Source: Lachnospiraceae bacterium
GTDB lineage: Bacteria > Bacillota > Clostridia > Lachnospirales > Lachnospiraceae
Direction: 5' to 3'
NCBI GenBank assembly: GCA_024691305.1
Contig: JAILNS010000002.1
Coordinates: 1-64,000 of the forward strand
Length of the DNA: 64,000 nt
Within the stretch, counting starts at the first letter, position 1; every line of letters begins with the position of its first letter. The notes beneath the pieces were generated by a model that searched no databases, was not told the origin of the DNA, and saw only the letters and a list, made by a program, of their open reading frames with translations. Made by a program: the position numbers and the translations under genes. This document shows, piece by piece, positions 33,927 through 43,344 of this stretch.

Positions 33927-35189
33927 TTACTTGCCGCCCAAAAGAAGTTTAACCGTCTTTTGCGGGTTAAATGGTGCTATATCATCCGGAACATTTTGTC
34001 CGTTAGTCACATACGAGATCGTTGTCTCCGTATGGAGTTTTAAGTTAAGAAGATTACCCAATGTGGTCGTTTCATCCAATTTGGTAAATATCAGTTTATA
34101 GTCGGTCATGGCCGAATAAGTATCTGCAATACTTATCAGATCCCTGTATTTGGTCGTAGCGGATAACACCAGAAATGTTTCTTTCTCTGCAAGACCGTCA
34201 ACGGAATGGATAAACTCGTTCATCTGATCTCTCTGCGCTTCATTCTGATGTGAATGACCTGCGGTATCGACAAGTATATAATCATATGCCATAAAGTCTT
34301 CCAAAGCGTTTTCCACTTCCTCTACGGAATATATGATGCGGAAAGGAACCTCAAGTATATTCGCATAAGTACGCAGCTGTTCGGCAGCTGCGATCCTGTA
34401 TGTATCAGCAGTCAAAAGAGCAACTTTCTTACCCTCATCCACTGAAAATTTGGATGCTATCTTGGCAATCGTCGTAGTCTTTCCGACGCCTGTAGGACCA
34501 ATAAAGAATACAACTTTCGGTCCTCTGGAAGCCGGGGTTATCGCCTGAGGAGTTCCAAACTTTAATATCATTCTCTGGTATGTCGCCGCAAGCGCATAAT
34601 CAAACGGCATACCGGGTTTAGCTGCCTTACGGGTTTCATCGATTATGGAATTGGCCACCTTCTCATTGACCTCGTTATCGATCATCGTATTATAAAGAAG
34701 CTTCATAAACTTGAGAAGTTCGGCATCCACATCCTCGACATCGGATTCCTTGTTCTGAGCCGTCTTTGTTGCAGCTTTGGCAGTTTCCGTCTCAGCACTT
34801 GACTGTGCCGGCGTCTGTATCTGTTTTTCCAAAAGGCTCTGAAGCGAATCCAGTTTCTCTTCTATGACGGATTCATGGTTGTCTTCAGCCTGTTTCTTCT
34901 CTTTTTCGATATCGGCATTAACCAGTGTGCTGACCTGGCTTATGGCCTCGCGAACAGGGTCCTGTGAAGGCGCAGGCACAGGAGTATTAACCCTGCGCCT
35001 TGTAGCCCCGGGTTCTCCTTCTTCTTCCAGTGCGACTGTCACTTCCATAAGAGGCGATTTCAAAAAGTAGAAAAACCCTTTTTGTTTAACGCTTCTCACA
35101 TTCATGACAACAACATTCGGTCCAAGTTCTCTCTTGGCTTCAGCAGTTGCTTCAGCTTCGGTTTTTGCCGTAAATTTTTTAATGATCAT
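33927..35189 (-). CDS. flhF: Flagellar biosynthesis GTPase FlhF
   Basis: SRP-family GTPase of 420 residues that positions the first flagellar components at the membrane. It has a variable basic N-terminal B domain (residues 1-150), a helical N domain (150-220) and the G domain: P-loop GPTGVGKTTTIAK (231-243), LLTADTYRIAAAEQLRTYAN, DYILVDTAGHSHQN and TKLDETTTLGNLLNL. All nucleotide-binding elements are intact. One base separates it from flhA. Confidence 0.97.
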   Translation of the reverse strand: MIIKKFTAKTEAEATAEAKRELGPNVVVMNVRSVKQKGFFYFLKSPLMEVTVALEEEGEPGATRRRVNTPVPAPSQDPVREAISQVSTLVNADIEKEKKQAEDNHESVIEEKLDSLQSLLEKQIQTPAQSSAETETAKAATKTAQNKESDVEDVDAELLKFMKLLYNTMIDNEVNEKVANSIIDETRKAAKPGMPFDYALAATYQRMILKFGTPQAITPASRGPKVVFFIGPTGVGKTTTIAKIASKFSVDEGKKVALLTADTYRIAAAEQLRTYANILEVPFRIIYSVEEVENALEDFMAYDYILVDTAGHSHQNEAQRDQMNEFIHSVDGLAEKETFLVLSATTKYRDLISIADTYSAMTDYKLIFTKLDETTTLGNLLNLKLHTETTISYVTNGQNVPDDIAPFNPQKTVKLLLGGK

Positions 35190-35190
35190 C

Positions 35191-37236
35191 TTATGCAGTT
35201 ACCGTTCCCACAGATTTAATCGAAACATTCGTCTCTACTTCATTATAAGACACAACTATCAAATCCTTAAAGTATTCTTCGGTAAGCTTTTTAAAATAGG
35301 TTCTTACTATCGGTGATGTTATGACTATCGGATTCTTTCCGAGATTTTCCAGTTTTTCTTTTTCGGCTTTCACGCTGGTCATGATGGCGTCGATCCTTTG
35401 AGGATCCATAGTAAGATAAGCCCCCTGCTCGGTCTGCTTAACACTTGCCATGATCTCCTGCTCAATCTGAGGATCCACCGTGACAACCTGCGTTGTTTCA
35501 TTCGCCGGAAAATATTTACTTGATATCGCCCTCTTAAGAGCCTGCCTTATATATTCCGTCAAAATATCGGTGTCTCTGGTCGTAGAGGCGTAATCTGCCA
35601 TTGTTTCAAAGATCGTAAGAAGATCTCTTATTGATATTCCTTCGGCGAGAAGATTCTGTAAAACCTTCTGTACCTCTCCAAGTCCCAAAAGCTTCGGCAC
35701 AAGTTCGTCTACTATGGAAGGATTGGTTTCCTTCAGGTTATCTATGAGATTCTGAACATCCTGACGGGTAAGGAGTTCAGCTATATGCTGTCTTATTATC
35801 TCGGTAAGATGTGTAGCGATTATCGAAGGCGGATCAACTACCGTATATCCAAGACTTTCCGCACGTTCTCTTTGTCCCTCTGTTATCCAGACTGCCGGGA
35901 GACCGAACGAAGGCTCTACGGTCGGAATACCCGTGATCTCTTCCGTAACGTATCCCGGATTCATAGCCATATAATGGTCAAAAAGTATCTCTCCTTCAGA
36001 CACCTGAACACCTTTGATCTTGATGATATACTGGTTCGGGTTAAGCTGTATATTATCTCTCAAACGAATTATGGGAACCACTGTACCAAGTTCGAGTGCG
36101 ATCTGCCGCCTGATCATTACAACTCGGTCAAGGAGGTCACCGCCCTGATTTACATCGGCCAGAGGAATTATACCGTATCCGAACTCAAGTTCAATAGGAT
36201 CGACATTTAACAGCGACGTAACATTTTCAGGCTGCCGCATCTCCTCTGCGGCTTCTTCCTCGCTTTCAACTTCAGATTCTATTTTAGCAGTTTCTATAGT
36301 TCCGGCTATGACCCTTCCAACTATGATAAAAAGCGCACCTGCGGTTACAAAAAGTATCGTATTAAGAGGTGTGATTATACCGAGCAGTGCCATTATACCG
36401 CCCACTATATACAAAGCCTTGGGTATACCGAAGAGCTGGCTTACAAGAACCGAACCGAAATCAGCTGTTTTGGACCCCTTGGTTACCAGGATACCTGTGG
36501 CAAGAGATATCAAAAGAGAAGATATCATGCTGACAAGTCCATCACCTATGGTAAGGATCGTATACCAGTTTAAGGCCTCGTTCATTTCCATGCCCTGCCT
36601 TAAAACGCCCATCGCAATACCGCCGACTATATTGATGGCAGTAATTACAAGGCCTGCGGTCGCATCTCCCTTTACGAACTTAACAGCACCATCCATGGAA
36701 CCGAAGAAACTGGCTTCTTCCTGGATCTTTTCACGTCTTTGCTTAGCTTCGACGTCGGTTATCGCTCCGGTATTTAAGTCGGCATCTATGGCCATCTGCT
36801 TACCGGGCATAGCATCGAGAGTAAATCTGGCGGTAACTTCGGCAACTCGCTCGGAACCTTTGTTGATAACCATAAACTGTACTATTACCAGGATCAGATA
36901 AACAATGATACCGATAACGAGATCACCGCCACCAACGAATTCACCGAATACACGTATAACATTACCGGCGCTTCCTTTTGTAAGTATCAGTCTGGTCGAG
37001 GATACGTTAAGAGCTATCCTGAATATTGTCGAGAAGAGCAGCATGGTGGGATAGAAGCTCATACCGAGTACTTCTTCCGCAAACATACACGTAAAGAGAA
37101 TAGTAAAGCTGATTGCCATATCAAGTGTCAGGAAGACATCCAAAAGTGCTTCCGGCATCGGCACGATCAGCATTACAAATGCGATCAGCAGATATACGGC
37201 AACACCCATATCGGCAATTCTAAACCTTCCGTTCAT
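35191..37236 (-). CDS. flhA: Flagellar export gate protein FlhA
   Basis: Export-gate component of 681 residues: about eight transmembrane helices (residues 10-315) with the FHIPEP-type loop region (residues 140-210, including RFTLDAMPGKQMAIDADLN and GSMDGAVKFVKGDA), then the cytoplasmic domain that forms the nonameric ring and docks late substrates. It is intact. Upstream, the gap to flhB contains three copies of a 12-bp direct repeat. The ATG at 37234-37236 has GAAAGGAGAGC directly before it. Confidence 0.98.
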   Translation of the reverse strand: MNGRFRIADMGVAVYLLIAFVMLIVPMPEALLDVFLTLDMAISFTILFTCMFAEEVLGMSFYPTMLLFSTIFRIALNVSSTRLILTKGSAGNVIRVFGEFVGGGDLVIGIIVYLILVIVQFMVINKGSERVAEVTARFTLDAMPGKQMAIDADLNTGAITDVEAKQRREKIQEEASFFGSMDGAVKFVKGDATAGLVITAINIVGGIAMGVLRQGMEMNEALNWYTILTIGDGLVSMISSLLISLATGILVTKGSKTADFGSVLVSQLFGIPKALYIVGGIMALLGIITPLNTILFVTAGALFIIVGRVIAGTIETAKIESEVESEEEAAEEMRQPENVTSLLNVDPIELEFGYGIIPLADVNQGGDLLDRVVMIRRQIALELGTVVPIIRLRDNIQLNPNQYIIKIKGVQVSEGEILFDHYMAMNPGYVTEEITGIPTVEPSFGLPAVWITEGQRERAESLGYTVVDPPSIIATHLTEIIRQHIAELLTRQDVQNLIDNLKETNPSIVDELVPKLLGLGEVQKVLQNLLAEGISIRDLLTIFETMADYASTTRDTDILTEYIRQALKRAISSKYFPANETTQVVTVDPQIEQEIMASVKQTEQGAYLTMDPQRIDAIMTSVKAEKEKLENLGKNPIVITSPIVRTYFKKLTEEYFKDLIVVSYNEVETNVSIKSVGTVTA

Positions 37237-37260
37237 GCGCTCTCCTTTCTTTTATTTTTA

Positions 37261-37308
37261 GATCATACACGTTTTTTCAGATCATACCCGTGTTTTGATC
37301 ATACCCGT
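37261..37308. repeat. Three 12-bp direct repeats at the flhB-flhA junction
   Basis: GATCATACCCGT (one copy reads GATCATACACGT) occurs at 37261-37272, 37280-37291 and 37297-37308. The third copy includes the flhB stop codon. They look like partial duplications of the flhB 3' end. Confidence 0.85.
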
Positions 37309-38411
37309 CCCTGCAGGTGATATACAAATGCCAGAACTTCGGCAACTGCCTGATACAGTTCGGGCGGTACTATCTGATTCACTTCTACGTTTGCATATAG
37401 CATACGTGCCAGCGGTTTATCTTCATATATCTCTATATTGTTTTCTTTTGCAATCTCTTTGATACGCGCTGCAAGATAATCCGCCCCCTTTGCCACCACG
37501 AAAGGTGCTTCATACTTATCCGGATCATATTTAATAGCAACGGCATAATGCGTAGGGTTCGTTATTACCACATCGGCCTGGGGAAGCTGCTGCATCATAC
37601 GGCGCCTTGAAGCTTCCTGCATACGCCGTCTCTGCTGACCCTTGATCTGCGGATCACCTTCCATATTCTTATATTCATCCTTGACTTCCTGCTTGGTCAT
37701 CTTCATGTCTTCGCTGAATTTCCACCGCTGATACATATAATCAGCAAGAGCAAGAATAATGTATGCCACCGAAATACGGAGACCTATATTTACTATAAGA
37801 CTGCTCAGCATGGACAGTGTATCCATTATCGACATGTCCATGATCACCAGGAGCTTATCCTGCTCACCTCTCAGATAAAAAAATACCATGAGGCCGATGA
37901 TGGCGATCTTAAGAAGTGATTTGATCAACTCCATAAGTGAATTAAGTGAGAATAAACGTTTAATTCCATTCAAGGGGTTGATCTTACTCAACTTAGGCTG
38001 CATAGGCTTAGCTGAAACCTTCCATTTAACCTGTACGAGGTTAGCAATGAACGGAACCAGAAAACCTATTATAAGCGCCGGCAATACTATGATCAAAAAT
38101 TCAATTATAACCCGGCGAAGTGCACTGTAAATAGTAGCATATGGTATACTTCCGTCATACATAATGCACCATTCGGGAATGCGATTATATATATTGGAAA
38201 AAACGTCAAGAAAGTTGCGTCCGTAATAGGCTACAAGCCATCCCATTAACGCAAATAATGCAAGTAAAAGTGCTGCATTTGACACTTCCTTGCTTTTTGC
38301 CACCTGTCCTTCCTTGCGCGCATCATCCAGCTTTTTCTGAGTTGCCGGCTCAGTTTTTTCTCCGCCGGGACCGTCTTTAGCGAAGAATTGCAGATCATAT
38401 CCTATGATCAC
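37299..38411 (-). CDS. flhB: Flagellar export switch protein FlhB
   Basis: Protein of 370 residues with four transmembrane helices (residues 35-220) and the autocleaved cytoplasmic domain. The N-terminal YDLQFFAKDG and EPATQKKLDDARKEGQVAKS are the Firmicutes FlhB start. The cleavage motif NPTH is present in DVVITNPTHYAVAIKYD, so substrate-specificity switching from hook to filament should be normal. The start is GTG at 38409-38411, overlapping the fliR stop, which implies coupling. Confidence 0.97.
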   Translation of the reverse strand: MIIGYDLQFFAKDGPGGEKTEPATQKKLDDARKEGQVAKSKEVSNAALLLALFALMGWLVAYYGRNFLDVFSNIYNRIPEWCIMYDGSIPYATIYSALRRVIIEFLIIVLPALIIGFLVPFIANLVQVKWKVSAKPMQPKLSKINPLNGIKRLFSLNSLMELIKSLLKIAIIGLMVFFYLRGEQDKLLVIMDMSIMDTLSMLSSLIVNIGLRISVAYIILALADYMYQRWKFSEDMKMTKQEVKDEYKNMEGDPQIKGQQRRRMQEASRRRMMQQLPQADVVITNPTHYAVAIKYDPDKYEAPFVVAKGADYLAARIKEIAKENNIEIYEDKPLARMLYANVEVNQIVPPELYQAVAEVLAFVYHLQGRV

Positions 38412-39187
38412 ATCATGCCCTCAACAAATCCTACTATAATTCTCTTCATCTCTGTAAAAACAAACTCCGCTATGTTCGGAATCGTAAATACAGTTATGTA
38501 TATCAAAGTCAGTCCGGTCAAAACCTTTAACTGAATGCCCACGGCAAACATATTCATCTGAGGTGAAACCTTAGCAAGTATGCCCAAAACAGCATTCAGT
38601 ATAAGTATGCAGCAGAAGATAGGAAGAGCGATCCTGAATCCTATCGACATATAATCGCCCAAAAAAATGACGATCTGGCTCACAAGCTTATCGGTATGAA
38701 AATTCGCTCCGCCAACCGGTATGAGCGAAAAAGAGTCAACCAACGCTCCCATAAGATATCGATACATACCGGATATTATAAGTATAAGCATGAATGAATA
38801 CTGATATATCCCGCCGGTGATCGATACCTGTTGTCTTGTATTTACATCAAATATCTGAGCCATGCTCATACCGGTTTCTATATCGATTATGTATCCGGCA
38901 AGCACGGTAACGGTCGTGCACAACTGCGCTCCAAATCCGATAAGCAGCCCGCACAGGGTTTCCTTCATTACTATAATCGCGTATTCGATCTCTGTATCAA
39001 AAACAATATCAGGTCTTTCGATAAGTCCGTAGATCAGATATGCCGTAAATATGCTAAACCCCACCTTAACTCTTCTCGGAGTATTATTCATTCCGAAAAA
39101 CGGAGCAACAAACACAAAGCTGGCAACTCTGACCAATATCAGCAGAAAAAATTGAAGATCTTCATACGAAAAACTGATATCCAGCAT
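38408..39187 (-). CDS. fliR: Flagellar export gate protein FliR
   Basis: Membrane protein of 259 residues with about six hydrophobic segments, forming the export channel with FliP and FliQ. The start region YEDLQFFLLILVRVASFVFV and the segment FGMNNTPRRVKVGFSIF (about residues 34-50) are family landmarks. The last residues overlap the flhB start. It follows fliQ by four bases. Confidence 0.97.
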   Translation of the reverse strand: MLDISFSYEDLQFFLLILVRVASFVFVAPFFGMNNTPRRVKVGFSIFTAYLIYGLIERPDIVFDTEIEYAIIVMKETLCGLLIGFGAQLCTTVTVLAGYIIDIETGMSMAQIFDVNTRQQVSITGGIYQYSFMLILIISGMYRYLMGALVDSFSLIPVGGANFHTDKLVSQIVIFLGDYMSIGFRIALPIFCCILILNAVLGILAKVSPQMNMFAVGIQLKVLTGLTLIYITVFTIPNIAEFVFTEMKRIIVGFVEGMM

Positions 39188-39191
39188 AGGG

Positions 39192-39461
39192 TCACCTTAT
39201 ATACACAGCAAATCCGCTCCACAGTTCAATCATATAATCAATCATATTTTCAAGCATCCATCCGCCAACGATCATCAATGTCAAAAAAATGGCAAGAACT
39301 TTGGGGACGAATGTAAGAGTCTGTTCCTGTATGGAGGTAACAGTCTGAAAAATGGATACGATAAGTCCGACTATCAGACTGACGAGAAGAACCGGCAACG
39401 CAGTCTTGATTATGCAAAAAAGGCCTTCCCTGACGATGAGCAAAACATTATCAACACTCAC
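39192..39461 (-). CDS. fliQ: Flagellar export gate protein FliQ
   Basis: Small membrane protein of 89 residues with two hydrophobic helices (residues 14-40 and 52-75), the usual FliQ layout. The hinge SIFQTVTSIQEQTLTFVPK is the family signature and is intact. It sits between fliP and fliR with gaps of 18 and 4 bp. Confidence 0.97.
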   Translation of the reverse strand: MSVDNVLLIVREGLFCIIKTALPVLLVSLIVGLIVSIFQTVTSIQEQTLTFVPKVLAIFLTLMIVGGWMLENMIDYMIELWSGFAVYIR

Positions 39462-39479
39462 TGACTTGCCCTCCCATTA

Positions 39480-40370
39480 CTAATAGTACGTTTTAACAAC
39501 ATTCATGATCACCAGATTCCATCCGTCTGCCAGAACAAAAAGCAATATCTTAAACGGGGCGGAAATGGTAGTAGGAGGAAGCATCATCATACCCATGCTC
39601 ATGAGCGTGGATGCGACCACCATATCGATCACGATAAAAGGTATATATATCAAAAAGCCAATAATGAACGCACTCCTAAGCTCGGAAATTATAAAACTGG
39701 GAATAAGAACCGCATTTGGGATCGAATCAAGAGTTCCATCCCACTCTGTCCTGGATATTTCCATAAACATGAGCATATCTTTTTCCTGAGTCTGCGGATA
39801 CATAAACTCTCTGATGGGTTTCATACCCGCTTCAAAAGCTTCCTGTGTATCCATTTCTCCTGCTTCATAAGGAACTATTGCTTCATTGTATACGGTCGTG
39901 ATCGTGGGCTGCATTATAAAAAAAGTAAGAAACAGTGCAAGCCCTATCAAAACATTATTCGGCGGTGCAGTCTGGGTATTAAGCGCCATTCGTGTGAAAT
40001 GCAATACGACGATTATCCTCGTAAAGCACGTCATCATGATGACCAAGAACGGAGTTATCGCTATCAGCGTAAGGATTATAAGGATTCTAAGTGCTCCGTT
40101 AACCTGACCGTTTCCGTCATCATAGGTGATGGTCACCGTATTTGCTATATTCAGTTCGGCAAGATCTTCCGGCGTTTCAGAAGTACCCGGATTATCTATA
40201 TTAGTGCTGTCTTCAGTATCTCCGGTCAGATGATGTTCGGTATTGTCGATCTCTTCAACCGCATAAACACGCATCGTAGAAGGTCCCGATACGCACAATA
40301 TGCCCACCGTCACCAGCAGGCATATCAATCTGACAATATGATGACAGACACGGCTACTCTTTTTCTTCAT
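39480..40370 (-). CDS. fliP: Flagellar export gate protein FliP
   Basis: Protein of 296 residues with a signal sequence (residues 15-35), a non-conserved acidic segment (35-75) and the channel-forming core with four hydrophobic helices. Landmarks are MTCFTRIIVVLHFTRMAL and QTAPPNNVLIGLALFLTFFI, followed by the late ADGWNLVIMNVVKTYY end. The start overlaps fliO by 17 bp, so translation depends on fliO. The extra acidic stretch after the signal peptide is longer than in many homologues. Confidence 0.97.
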   Translation of the reverse strand: MKKKSSRVCHHIVRLICLLVTVGILCVSGPSTMRVYAVEEIDNTEHHLTGDTEDSTNIDNPGTSETPEDLAELNIANTVTITYDDGNGQVNGALRILIILTLIAITPFLVIMMTCFTRIIVVLHFTRMALNTQTAPPNNVLIGLALFLTFFIMQPTITTVYNEAIVPYEAGEMDTQEAFEAGMKPIREFMYPQTQEKDMLMFMEISRTEWDGTLDSIPNAVLIPSFIISELRSAFIIGFLIYIPFIVIDMVVASTLMSMGMMMLPPTTISAPFKILLFVLADGWNLVIMNVVKTYY

Positions 40371-40722
40371 TTACATGAGCCTCACTGCCGGAAGCCGAAC
40401 TGACTTTAGAAATAATATCCTTAAAGGACATACCCCCACTCCCAGAGCCGCTGTCATTAATGATGAGAGAATCTCTGTCAAGTTCGCCGATCAATGTAAC
40501 GTTATCCTTCGAAACAGCCAACGCGTAATAGCGTTCTCCCAGCCGCACTATCTGTATATATTTGCCGGTCGATAACGGCGCACTTTCGATCAGTTCAATG
40601 TTTGAACCGTTCTTACGCCCGCTTTGATAGCCTGACATCCACTTAGTAACAAAGAATGTCACGGCCAATACACCGACAAATATAAGAAGCACGACTACGA
40701 ACTGGCCATATGAAGATGTCAT
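40354..40722 (-). CDS. fliO: Flagellar biosynthetic protein FliO
   Basis: Single-pass protein of 122 residues: membrane helix at residues 5-27 (YGQFVVVLLIFVGVLAVTFF), a short basic turn and a small cytoplasmic beta domain with IELIESAPLSTGKYIQIVRL, a FliO landmark. FliO helps assemble the FliP ring. It overlaps both cheY (1 bp, start at 40722) and fliP (17 bp). The C-terminus is Ser/Gly-rich and disordered. Confidence 0.9.
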   Translation of the reverse strand: MTSSYGQFVVVLLIFVGVLAVTFFVTKWMSGYQSGRKNGSNIELIESAPLSTGKYIQIVRLGERYYALAVSKDNVTLIGELDRDSLIINDSGSGSGGMSFKDIISKVSSASGSEAHVNEEKE

Positions 40723-41084
40723 TAGCCAAGAACCTTCTGCACTGCTTCCAATACTCTGTCAGCCTGGAAAGGCTTAACAATGAAGTCTCTGGCACCTGAC
40801 TGAATAGACTCAATAACCATCGCCTGCTGACCCATAGCTGAACACATGATAACTGAAGCTGACGGATCATTTGCTTTGATCTTCTTAAGTGCCTGAATAC
40901 CATCCATTTCCGGCATTGTGATGTCCATCAAAACAAGATCGGGTTTTACCTCGTTGTACTTGTCAACTGCCATCGCACCGTTTTCAGCCTCTCCTGCGAC
41001 ATTGTAACCATTCTTGGTGAGAATATCCTTGATCATCATTCTCATGAAAGCTGCATCATCGCAAATTAAAATGTTTTTTGCCAT
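40722..41084 (-). CDS. cheY: Chemotaxis response regulator CheY
   Basis: Single receiver domain of 120 residues. The acidic pocket is D9 and D10, the phosphorylated residue is D54 (LVLMDITMPEMDG), and the conserved lysine is K104 (FIVKPFQ). In Firmicutes CheY-P binds FliM/FliY and promotes smooth swimming. It lies between fliY and fliO, as in B. subtilis. Its partner phosphatases, CheC and FliY, are in the same operon. Confidence 0.98.
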   Translation of the reverse strand: MAKNILICDDAAFMRMMIKDILTKNGYNVAGEAENGAMAVDKYNEVKPDLVLMDITMPEMDGIQALKKIKANDPSASVIMCSAMGQQAMVIESIQSGARDFIVKPFQADRVLEAVQKVLG

Positions 41085-41096
41085 TTTTCCTGTCTC

Positions 41097-42329
41097 CTAT
41101 TGATTGATTATTTCTGTGACGCGAACGCCGAAACTTTCTTCTATTACTACTACTTCCCCTTTAGCAACGAACTTGCCGTTTACTAAAACATCTACGGGTT
41201 CACCCGCTATCTTGTCAAGCTCCAGGATGGTACCCGGGGCAAAATCAAGTATTTCCTGTATCGATTTACTGGTGCGACCAAGCTCTACGGTCACCTCCAG
41301 CGGAACATCCATGATAATGCCGATATTTTCTCCGCCCGGAAGTGGCATATTGGGCGTCAGATTCTGGAACTGGGCCGGCATAACATTGGTAGGATTAACC
41401 GGTTGTGCATACATCTGCGGCATTGGCTGTGCATACATCTGCGGCATTGGTTGTGCATATCCGCCCATTCCGGCCGAAGGGTCGGGCATGGGTTGTGCAG
41501 CCATTGGCTGAGCCTCCGGCATAGGTGCTACCGGTGTAACCGGTGCTGAAGGCGCTACCGGTTCAGGCTCGGGTGCAGGTGCAGGTTCAGGTGACTGACT
41601 CGACAAGAACACATTACATAGTTCTCTGGCAAAATCAAGCGGGTACAGTTGCATTATAGTCGAATCCACAAGATCGTCTATCTGCATCCTAAATGCTACC
41701 TTGGCAAAAGTGCCTCCCAAGAATTCAGCAATTTCAGCCCCGGCTTTGCCTTCGGTAAAATCTACCTGTGAAGCCTCCGGAGGCGATATATCGATCATCT
41801 TACCAAGCATTGTGGACAACGAAGTTGCCGAAGCACCCATCATCTGGTTCATCGCTTCCGAAATGGCGGACATATGAAGTTCACTCAGTTCCGTTGTTTC
41901 TTCAATGTTAGTACCGTCTCCGCCCATCATCAGGTCTGTGATCACCAACACATCATGCTGTTTTAAGACCAGAATGTTTGACCCGTCCAGTCCAACCGTG
42001 TACTTGATCTGAATAAATACACAAGGTTTTTCATAATCAGCTATGACATTATCCCACGTGGCCAGAGTGACCGTAGGTGTGGTTATATTGACCTTACGAT
42101 TGACCAAGGAATACAGAGTAGTGGCAGATGAACCCATCGAAATATTGGCCACCTCACCTATCGCGTCGCACTCCATAGCAGACAATTCTTCATCGCCTAC
42201 TTTAGATCCGCCGCTGTCTGCACTCGGTTCTGCACCAGATCCGGAACCGGAATCCGCTCCACTGTCGGAGCCTACATCCATGCCGCTTAGGAGAGCATTG
42301 ATCTCGTCCTGTGACAGCATTCCATCCAT
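41097..42329 (-). CDS. fliY: Flagellar switch phosphatase FliY (CheC-FliN fusion)
   Basis: Switch protein of 410 residues. It begins with a CheY-binding peptide (LSQDEINALLSGMD, like that of FliM), then a Gly/Ser/Asp-rich linker, two CheC-type phosphatase helices (CDAIGEVANISMGSSATTL and ISEAMNQMMGASATSL, each with ExxN), a Pro/Met/Gln-rich low-complexity linker containing MYAQPMPQ twice (about residues 295-315), and the FliN domain (VPLEVTVELGRTSKSIQEIL, about 335 to the end). It should form the C-ring base and dephosphorylate CheY-P. Complete. Confidence 0.96.
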   Translation of the reverse strand: MDGMLSQDEINALLSGMDVGSDSGADSGSGSGAEPSADSGGSKVGDEELSAMECDAIGEVANISMGSSATTLYSLVNRKVNITTPTVTLATWDNVIADYEKPCVFIQIKYTVGLDGSNILVLKQHDVLVITDLMMGGDGTNIEETTELSELHMSAISEAMNQMMGASATSLSTMLGKMIDISPPEASQVDFTEGKAGAEIAEFLGGTFAKVAFRMQIDDLVDSTIMQLYPLDFARELCNVFLSSQSPEPAPAPEPEPVAPSAPVTPVAPMPEAQPMAAQPMPDPSAGMGGYAQPMPQMYAQPMPQMYAQPVNPTNVMPAQFQNLTPNMPLPGGENIGIIMDVPLEVTVELGRTSKSIQEILDFAPGTILELDKIAGEPVDVLVNGKFVAKGEVVVIEESFGVRVTEIINQ

Positions 42330-42333
42330 GCAG

Positions 42334-43314
42334 TCATTCCTCCTCTCTGATCACGGAAGTGATCTTCATTGCGAATTTTTCTTTGTTGTAACCCGGTAAG
42401 CCGGTAAACTTACGTATGTTACCGACATATACGTCAAGTTCGGAATCGACATCCGTATCAACCCTTATTACATCTCCGGGCTGCAACATAACAAAATCGC
42501 CTACCGATATATTGCTCGTTCCAAGCACTGCTCTGATCGGAATGTCAACATGTCTGATCATTGCTTCAAGATTATCGGCATATTGTTCTCCACTGATTTC
42601 AACCATATTGGAGAACCAGAACTTAGTATTAAGTTTATCCATAACGTCTTCCAATGTAAAGAACGGAAGACAGATATTGAAAAAGCCTTCGGTATCGCCA
42701 ATCTTTACGTTAAGAGTAACGATGGCGATCATATCGCTCGGTGAGATTATCTGTGCAAATGCAGGATTTGTCTCTATGCGGTCCAAAACAGGATTTATCT
42801 CAACCACATTCTTCCAGGGATCACGCATAAGCTGCATACAAACGACCATCATTTTTTGGAGTATGGTCATTTCAATCTCTGAAAAATCCCTGCTTCTCTC
42901 CAGCGCTTCTCCCTGGCCACCAAGCATCCTGTCTATCATGGCAAACCCGAGATTGGGAGCCATATCAAGTATAACAGTACCGTTCAAGGGATGAAAATTG
43001 ATTATCCCCAGTATTGACGGCGAAGCAAGAGCATTGGTAAATTCGGAAAAGGTAACAGTTTCCGAGCTGGCAACCGCAACCTGCACGGTCTTTCGTAAAT
43101 ATACAGGAAGGTTGGTCGACAAAAGTCTTCCGTAATGCTCATGTATGATCTCCAGTGTCCTCAAGTGTTCCTTGGAAAACTTGGCCGGACGCTTAAAGTC
43201 ATAATTCTTTACCTGTTTTTCATTTGTATCCGACAGTGTATCTGCATCAAGTTCACCGGTACTTAAAGCCGCCAGCAGATTGTCTATCTCATTTTGTGAC
43301 AGAACTTCGCTCAA
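42334..43314 (-). CDS. fliM: Flagellar motor switch protein FliM
   Basis: C-ring protein of 326 residues. The N-terminal peptide LSQNEIDNLLAAL (residues 5-17) binds CheY-P. The middle domain (about 50-230) holds the GGXG-type turn in MLGGQGEALE, and the C-terminal FliN-like domain (about 250-326) ends in YNKEKFAMKITSVIREEE. It follows fliL by 30 bp and precedes fliY by 4 bp. Confidence 0.97.
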   Translation of the reverse strand: MSEVLSQNEIDNLLAALSTGELDADTLSDTNEKQVKNYDFKRPAKFSKEHLRTLEIIHEHYGRLLSTNLPVYLRKTVQVAVASSETVTFSEFTNALASPSILGIINFHPLNGTVILDMAPNLGFAMIDRMLGGQGEALERSRDFSEIEMTILQKMMVVCMQLMRDPWKNVVEINPVLDRIETNPAFAQIISPSDMIAIVTLNVKIGDTEGFFNICLPFFTLEDVMDKLNTKFWFSNMVEISGEQYADNLEAMIRHVDIPIRAVLGTSNISVGDFVMLQPGDVIRVDTDVDSELDVYVGNIRKFTGLPGYNKEKFAMKITSVIREEE

Positions 43315-43344
43315 TCCGGATCCCCTCTCAAGTCAGTTCTTCTC

